From Pseudomonas uvaldensis (GTDB lineage: Bacteria > Pseudomonadota > Gammaproteobacteria > Pseudomonadales > Pseudomonadaceae): DNA of 64,000 nucleotides. The notes under the pieces are model-generated. The model saw nothing but the letters and a program-made list of their open reading frames with translations, was not told where the DNA came from and made no database searches. The DNA is taken from contig NZ_JAIWKS010000003.1 in the NCBI RefSeq assembly GCF_021271205.1, positions 558,001 through 622,000 of the forward strand. Reading direction: 5' to 3'. How positions within the stretch are numbered: the first letter of the stretch is position 1; the number at the start of each line of letters is the position of its first letter. Positions 59,692 through 64,000 of the stretch are shown here, piece after piece. The translations under genes and the position numbers were made by a program.

Positions 59692-61518
59692 ATGCATCCC
59701 CGCGTACTTGAGGTCACCGAACGGCTTATCGCCCGCAGCCGCGCCACGCGCGAGGCCTACCTTGCATTGATTCGCGGTGCAGCCAGCGACGGGCCGATGC
59801 GCGGCAAGTTGCAGTGCGCCAACTTCGCCCACGGTGTGGCCGGTTGCGGCAGTGAAGACAAGCACCACTTGCGGATGATGAACGCCGCCAACATCGCCAT
59901 CGTGTCTTCCTACAACGACATGCTGTCGGCCCATCAGCCCTACGAAACCTTCCCGGAACAGATCAAGAAAGCCCTGCGCGAGATCGGCTCGGTCGGCCAG
60001 TTCGCCGGCGGCACGCCGGCGATGTGCGATGGCGTGACCCAGGGCGAGGCCGGGATGGAACTGAGTCTGCCGAGCCGCGAAGTGATTGCCCTGTCCACGG
60101 CGGTGGCGTTGTCCCACAACATGTTCGACGGCGCGCTGATGCTGGGCATTTGCGACAAGATCGTGCCGGGCCTGATGATGGGCGCGCTGCGCTTCGGCCA
60201 CTTGCCGACGATTTTCGTGCCCGGCGGGCCGATGGTTTCGGGCATTTCCAACAAGGAAAAAGCCGACGTGCGCCAGCGCTACGCCGAAGGCAAGGCCACC
60301 CGCGAGGAGCTGCTGGAATCGGAGATGAAGTCTTACCACAGCCCCGGCACCTGTACCTTCTACGGCACCGCCAACACCAACCAGTTGCTGATGGAAGTGA
60401 TGGGCCTGCATTTGCCGGGCGCTTCGTTCGTCAACCCGAACACGCCGTTGCGCGATGCGCTGACCCGCGAAGCGGCGTTCCAGGTCACGCGTCTGACCAA
60501 GCAAAGCGGTAACTTCATGCCCATCGGCGAAATCGTCGACGAGCGGGCGCTGGTCAATTCCATCGTTGCGCTGCACGCCACCGGCGGTTCCACCAACCAC
60601 ACCCTGCACATGCCGGCCATCGCCATGGCGGCGGGCATCCAGCTGACCTGGCAGGACATGGCCGACCTCTCCGAGGTGGTGCCGACCCTCAGCCACGTCT
60701 ACCCGAACGGCAAGGCCGACATCAACCATTTCCAGGCGGCGGGGGGCATGTCGTTCCTGATCCGCGAACTGTTGGAAGCCGGTCTGCTCCACGAAGATGT
60801 CAACACCGTGCTCGGCCGCGGCCTGAGCCGCTATACCCAGGAGCCGTTCCTGGAGGATGGCAAGCTGGTGTGGCGCGATGGTCCGATCGAAAGCCTCGAT
60901 GAAAATATCCTGCGTCCGGTGGCTCGGGCGTTCTCTCCCGAAGGCGGCCTGCGCGTGATGGAAGGCAACCTGGGGCGCGGCGTAATGAAAGTCTCGGCGG
61001 TGGCCCTGGAAAACCAGATCGTCGAAGCGCCGGCCATGGTGTTCCAGGATCAGCAGGATCTGGCGGATGCGTTCAAGGCCGGGTTGCTGGAGAAGGATTT
61101 TGTCGCGGTCATGCGCTTCCAGGGCCCGCGCTCCAATGGCATGCCGGAACTGCACAAGATGACGCCGTTCCTGGGAGTGCTGCAGGATCGCGGGTTCAAA
61201 GTCGCGCTGGTAACCGACGGGCGGATGTCCGGCGCATCGGGGAAGATCCCGGCGGCGATCCACGTCAGCCCCGAAGCCTATGTCGGTGGCGCGTTGGCTC
61301 GGGTGCAGGAGGGGGATATCATCCGCGTCGATGGCGTCAAAGGCACCCTGGAACTGAAGGTGGACGCCGAGGAATTCGCCGCACGCGAACCTGCCAAGGG
61401 CCTGTTGGGCAACAACATCGGCACCGGTCGCGAGCTGTTCGGCTTCATGCGCATGGCGTTCAGCTCGGCAGAGCAGGGCGCCAGCGCCTTCACTTCTGCC
61501 CTGGAGACGCTTAATTGA
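59692..61518 (+). CDS. edd: 6-Phosphogluconate dehydratase
   Basis: This 608-aa enzyme of the IlvD/Edd family catalyses the first committed step of the Entner-Doudoroff pathway (6-phosphogluconate to KDPG). The Fe-S cysteines are in the MCDGVTQG and [13 protein letters not shown] segments; the N-terminus [13 protein letters not shown] is typical. GGAG lies nine bases before ATG 59692. The stop overlaps glk. Confidence 0.96.
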   Translation: MHPRVLEVTERLIARSRATREAYLALIRGAASDGPMRGKLQCANFAHGVAGCGSEDKHHLRMMNAANIAIVSSYNDMLSAHQPYETFPEQIKKALREIGSVGQFAGGTPAMCDGVTQGEAGMELSLPSREVIALSTAVALSHNMFDGALMLGICDKIVPGLMMGALRFGHLPTIFVPGGPMVSGISNKEKADVRQRYAEGKATREELLESEMKSYHSPGTCTFYGTANTNQLLMEVMGLHLPGASFVNPNTPLRDALTREAAFQVTRLTKQSGNFMPIGEIVDERALVNSIVALHATGGSTNHTLHMPAIAMAAGIQLTWQDMADLSEVVPTLSHVYPNGKADINHFQAAGGMSFLIRELLEAGLLHEDVNTVLGRGLSRYTQEPFLEDGKLVWRDGPIESLDENILRPVARAFSPEGGLRVMEGNLGRGVMKVSAVALENQIVEAPAMVFQDQQDLADAFKAGLLEKDFVAVMRFQGPRSNGMPELHKMTPFLGVLQDRGFKVALVTDGRMSGASGKIPAAIHVSPEAYVGGALARVQEGDIIRVDGVKGTLELKVDAEEFAAREPAKGLLGNNIGTGRELFGFMRMAFSSAEQGASAFTSALETLN

Positions 61519-62474
61519 AACTGGCTTTGGTCGGTGACATCGGTGGGACCAACGCACGCTTTGCGCTGTGGAAAAACGACACCCTGGAAAACATCCAGGT
61601 GCTGGCGACGGCGGATTACGCCTGCCCGGAAGATGCGATCCAGGTGTACCTGAGCGGCCTGGGCCTGAAGCCGGGCGCCATCGGTTCGGTGTGCCTGTCG
61701 GTGGCCGGTCCCGTGAGCGGCGATGAGTTTCGTTTTACCAACAATCACTGGCGCCTGAGTAACCTGGCGTTCTGCCGGACCCTGCAGGTGGAGAAGCTGT
61801 TGCTGGTCAACGATTTCTCGGCCATGGCCCTGGGCATGACCCGTTTGCGTCCCGACGAATATCGGGTCGTGTGCGAAGGCACCCCGGAGCCGATGCGTCC
61901 GGCGGTGGTGATCGGGCCGGGCACCGGGCTGGGCGTCGGCACGCTGCTGGATCTGGGTGAGGGCCGTTTCGCCGCGTTGCCGGGGGAGGGCGGCCACGTC
62001 GACCTGCCTCTGAGCAGCCCGCGGGAAACCCAACTGTGGCAGCACATCTACAACGAGATCGGCCACGTCAGCGCCGAAACCGCCTTGAGCGGCAGCGGTT
62101 TGCCTCGGGTGTACCGGGCCATTTGCGCAGTCGACGGCCATGTGCCGGTACTCGATACCCCCGAATCCATTACCGCGGCCGGCCTGGCCGGCGACCCCAT
62201 CGCCCTGGAAGTGCTCGAGCAGTTCTGCCGCTGGCTGGGGCGCGTGGCTGGCAACAACGTATTGACGTTGGGCGGACGCGGCGGTGTCTACATCGTCGGT
62301 GGCGTGGTTCCGCGCTTTGCCGATTTCTTCCTCGAAAGCGGTTTCGCCCGTTGCTTCGCCGACAAGGGCTGCATGAGCGATTACTTCAAGGGGATTCCGG
62401 TCTGGCTGGTCACCGCACCATACTCTGGCCTGATGGGGGCTGGGGTGGCCTTGGAGCAGTCCGCACAAGTTTAA
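61515..62474 (+). CDS. glk: Glucokinase
   Basis: This 319-aa ROK-unlike bacterial glucokinase phosphorylates glucose to glucose 6-phosphate. The ATP loop [13 protein letters not shown] (8-20) and the substrate segment [11 protein letters not shown] are clear, plus [13 protein letters not shown]. It starts at TTG 61515, overlapping the edd TGA by four bases (TTGA), with GGAG upstream. It is cotranscribed with edd. Confidence 0.94.
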   Translation: MKLALVGDIGGTNARFALWKNDTLENIQVLATADYACPEDAIQVYLSGLGLKPGAIGSVCLSVAGPVSGDEFRFTNNHWRLSNLAFCRTLQVEKLLLVNDFSAMALGMTRLRPDEYRVVCEGTPEPMRPAVVIGPGTGLGVGTLLDLGEGRFAALPGEGGHVDLPLSSPRETQLWQHIYNEIGHVSAETALSGSGLPRVYRAICAVDGHVPVLDTPESITAAGLAGDPIALEVLEQFCRWLGRVAGNNVLTLGGRGGVYIVGGVVPRFADFFLESGFARCFADKGCMSDYFKGIPVWLVTAPYSGLMGAGVALEQSAQV

Positions 62475-62493
62475 GATTTGAAATGCAGTCCCC

Positions 62494-62583
62494 TGTGGGA
62501 GCGGGCTTGCTCGCGAAAGCGGTGTTTCATTCAACATTTTCGTCGACTGACACGCCGCTTTCGCGAGCAAGCCCGCTCCCACA
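62494..62583. repeat. Inverted REP pair (REPIN-like)
   Basis: Two full cores facing inward across about 42 bp lie between glk and the response-regulator gene. They could separate expression of edd-glk from the two-component genes. Confidence 0.88.
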
Positions 62584-62657
62584 AGGGGTTGCGGTGTTTA
62601 TAGATCCGGCTCATCAGGCATAATCCGCCCCAACCCAAACAACAAGGATGAGGCCCC

Positions 62658-63389
62658 GTGAGTTCAGTGAACAAATCGATTTTGTTGGTCGACGACGACC
62701 AGGAGATTCGCGAGCTGCTGGACACTTACCTCAGCCGTGCGGGATTCCAGGTGCGGACTACCCCCGATGGAGCCGGGTTTCGCCAGGCGCTGAACGAAGC
62801 GCCGAGCGACCTGGTGATCCTCGACGTGATGCTGCCCGACGAGGACGGTTTCAGTCTGTGCCGTTGGGTTCGCCAGCACCCGCGCCAGGCCCATGTGCCG
62901 ATCATCATGCTCACCGCCAGCTCCGACGAAGCCGACCGTGTCATCGGCCTGGAGCTGGGGGCCGACGACTACCTGGGCAAGCCGTTCAGCCCGCGGGAGC
63001 TCCAGGCGCGCATCAAGGCCTTGCTGCGGCGGGCCCAGTTCGGACAGGAGCGTGGGGGCAGCGAAGTGTTGGCCTTCGACGAGTGGCGGCTTGACATGGT
63101 CAGCCATCGGCTGTTTCACGCTGACGGGGAAGAGGTGATCCTTTCCGGTGCCGATTTTGCCCTGCTCAAGTTGTTCCTCGATCACCCCCAGGAAATCCTC
63201 GACCGCGACACCATCGGCAACGCGACCCGCGGCCGGGAGTTGATGCCGCTGGACCGGATCGTCGACATGGCGGTCAGTCGGCTGCGCCAGCGTCTGCGCG
63301 ATACCGACAAACCGCCACGGCTGATCCGTACGGTGCGCGGCAGCGGTTATCAATTGGCGGCCAATGTGGTTGCCAGCAATGGTCACTGA
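62658..63389 (+). CDS. gltR: Two-component response regulator of glucose uptake
   Basis: This 243-aa OmpR-type regulator has a receiver domain with D56 (VILDVML) and K108, and a C-terminal winged helix (VDMAVSRLRQRL, RTVRGSGYQLAAN). Start is GTG 62658, with AAGGA nine bases upstream. GltR of Pseudomonas controls the glucose porin/ABC transport genes and, by position, here follows edd-glk. It overlaps its sensor gene by 11 bp. Confidence 0.93.
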   Translation: MSSVNKSILLVDDDQEIRELLDTYLSRAGFQVRTTPDGAGFRQALNEAPSDLVILDVMLPDEDGFSLCRWVRQHPRQAHVPIIMLTASSDEADRVIGLELGADDYLGKPFSPRELQARIKALLRRAQFGQERGGSEVLAFDEWRLDMVSHRLFHADGEEVILSGADFALLKLFLDHPQEILDRDTIGNATRGRELMPLDRIVDMAVSRLRQRLRDTDKPPRLIRTVRGSGYQLAANVVASNGH

Positions 63390-64000
63390 CTGGCTTCGGA
63401 AACTCGCCCGACGGCTGCCGGTGCCCCGTTCGTTGTTGGGACGGATGCTGCTGCTGACCCTGTTGGTGGTGTTGTTCGCCCAGACCTTGTCCAGCCTGAT
63501 CTGGGTGTCGCAACTGCGCGCCACTCAGCTTGAGGGCCTGGTGACCAGCGCCCGCAGCCTCGCTCATTCGATGACCGCCAGTGTCAGTTATTTGCGTTCG
63601 CTGCCGGTCGCGTACCGGCCGCTGGTGCTGGACCAGTTGCGCAGCATGGGCGGAACGCGGTTTGTCGTCACGCTCAACGACAAACCCCTGGGCATGGATG
63701 TCCTGCCCGTTACACCGCGTAAACTGGCGGTGCTCCAGGCGGTGGACGAGGTGCTGCGACGCTCCTTGGGCAATAACGCCGATATTTCCGTCAAGTTTGT
63801 CAGCCCCGAAGACCTGCGGATCTTCAATGGTGGACTCAAGCTCGATGAGTTGCCCCGTTCATGGGCTCATTACGCCCTGACCCTTGAGCCGGTGAACCCG
63901 CCGGTACTGGTCACGCAAATTCAGATGGCGCCGGGTGAATGGCTGTACATCGCTTCGCTGCTACCCGAACCCTACACCAGTCTCGAAGAGCAAGACCTGC
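63379..64000 (+). CDS. gtrS: Sensor histidine kinase GtrS/GltS, 5' part (truncated)
   Basis: An open frame from ATG 63379 runs to the window edge (207 codons). It overlaps the gltR end by 11 bases, so translation is coupled. It has one membrane helix near the N-terminus (LLLTLLVVLFAQTLSSLIWV) and a periplasmic domain; the kinase core lies outside the window. By position and the regulator's identity it is the cognate glucose/2-ketogluconate-sensing kinase. Confidence 0.88.
   Translation, partial: MVTDWLRKLARRLPVPRSLLGRMLLLTLLVVLFAQTLSSLIWVSQLRATQLEGLVTSARSLAHSMTASVSYLRSLPVAYRPLVLDQLRSMGGTRFVVTLNDKPLGMDVLPVTPRKLAVLQAVDEVLRRSLGNNADISVKFVSPEDLRIFNGGLKLDELPRSWAHYALTLEPVNPPVLVTQIQMAPGEWLYIASLLPEPYTSLEEQDL

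Noticed and set aside
59686..61557. A 623-codon open frame antisense to edd
   Set aside because: The plus strand is a full edd gene; the antisense protein is low-complexity His/Gln/Arg-rich without a recognisable family.

Overview
The window looks like a chromosomal segment of a fluorescent-group Pseudomonas, close to P. fluorescens. The evidence is the high-GC coding style, the gene families present (aot, bra, arcDABC, pobA, gap/edd/glk/gltR) and at least eight inverted pairs of the roughly 24-bp GTGGGAGCGGGCTTGCTCGCGAA-type REP element. The REP pairs sit between genes, and one lies inside the arc operon. Genes are densely packed on both strands. I see no tRNA, rRNA, CRISPR array, insertion sequence or prophage. 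This is mostly core genome.

Layout. 1-650: 3' end of dcd and a small acidic, Pro-rich protein. 673-11242: the four-gene 'ligase-associated' DNA repair module (PdeM phosphoesterase, Lhr-like helicase, ATP-dependent ligase, MBL exonuclease). It is interrupted in the middle by a complete basic-amino-acid ABC transporter operon (aotJQMOP). 11392-18507: a QuiP-like acylase lipoprotein, a cysteine-hydrolase-fold protein whose nucleophile position is Ser, a cluster of metal-motif and envelope genes (His-rich SEC-C peptide, LEA2 lipoprotein, YchJ, methyltransferase-like), an OmpA lipoprotein, and a DUF1145/collagen-like pair. 18626-25260: CopD-like protein, DinG helicase, serine hydrolase, OmpA lipoprotein with a histone-H1-like tail, PdxH, a small membrane protein and a SlyB-like lipoprotein. 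25512-32261: NhaA, a cysteine-synthase-like enzyme, a COG2509 flavoprotein, a lipoprotein, and a divergent SDR/LysR pair. 32434-38087: branched-chain amino acid transporter braCDEFG and DUF2288. 38383-40560: a 725-aa tubulin/FtsZ-superfamily protein. 40918-46151: two MFS transporters, pobA and its AraC-type regulator. 46159-51805: small genes and the anaerobic arginine deiminase operon arcDABC behind a well-placed ANR box. 51891-58268: a CoA transferase and an iron-heme locus (ECF sigma, FecR, TonB receptor, heme oxygenase) under a 35-bp Fur-like palindrome. 58471-64000: the glucose/Entner-Doudoroff region, gap divergent from edd-glk-gltR-sensor kinase, with two HexR-type operators between gap and edd.

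How it works together. Two transporter operons (aot, bra) and arcDABC handle amino-acid uptake and fermentation. Both transporter operons carry a terminator-like hairpin directly after the binding-protein gene, which would give excess binding protein over permease. The heme locus has the parts to sense, import and degrade heme in one iron-regulated set. The sugar locus couples glucose sensing to phosphorylation and the Entner-Doudoroff pathway.

The least explained and most interesting gene is the tubulin-like protein at 38383-40560. It keeps recognisable nucleotide-binding and catalytic-loop segments of FtsZ/tubulin but is nearly twice the length of FtsZ and stands alone.
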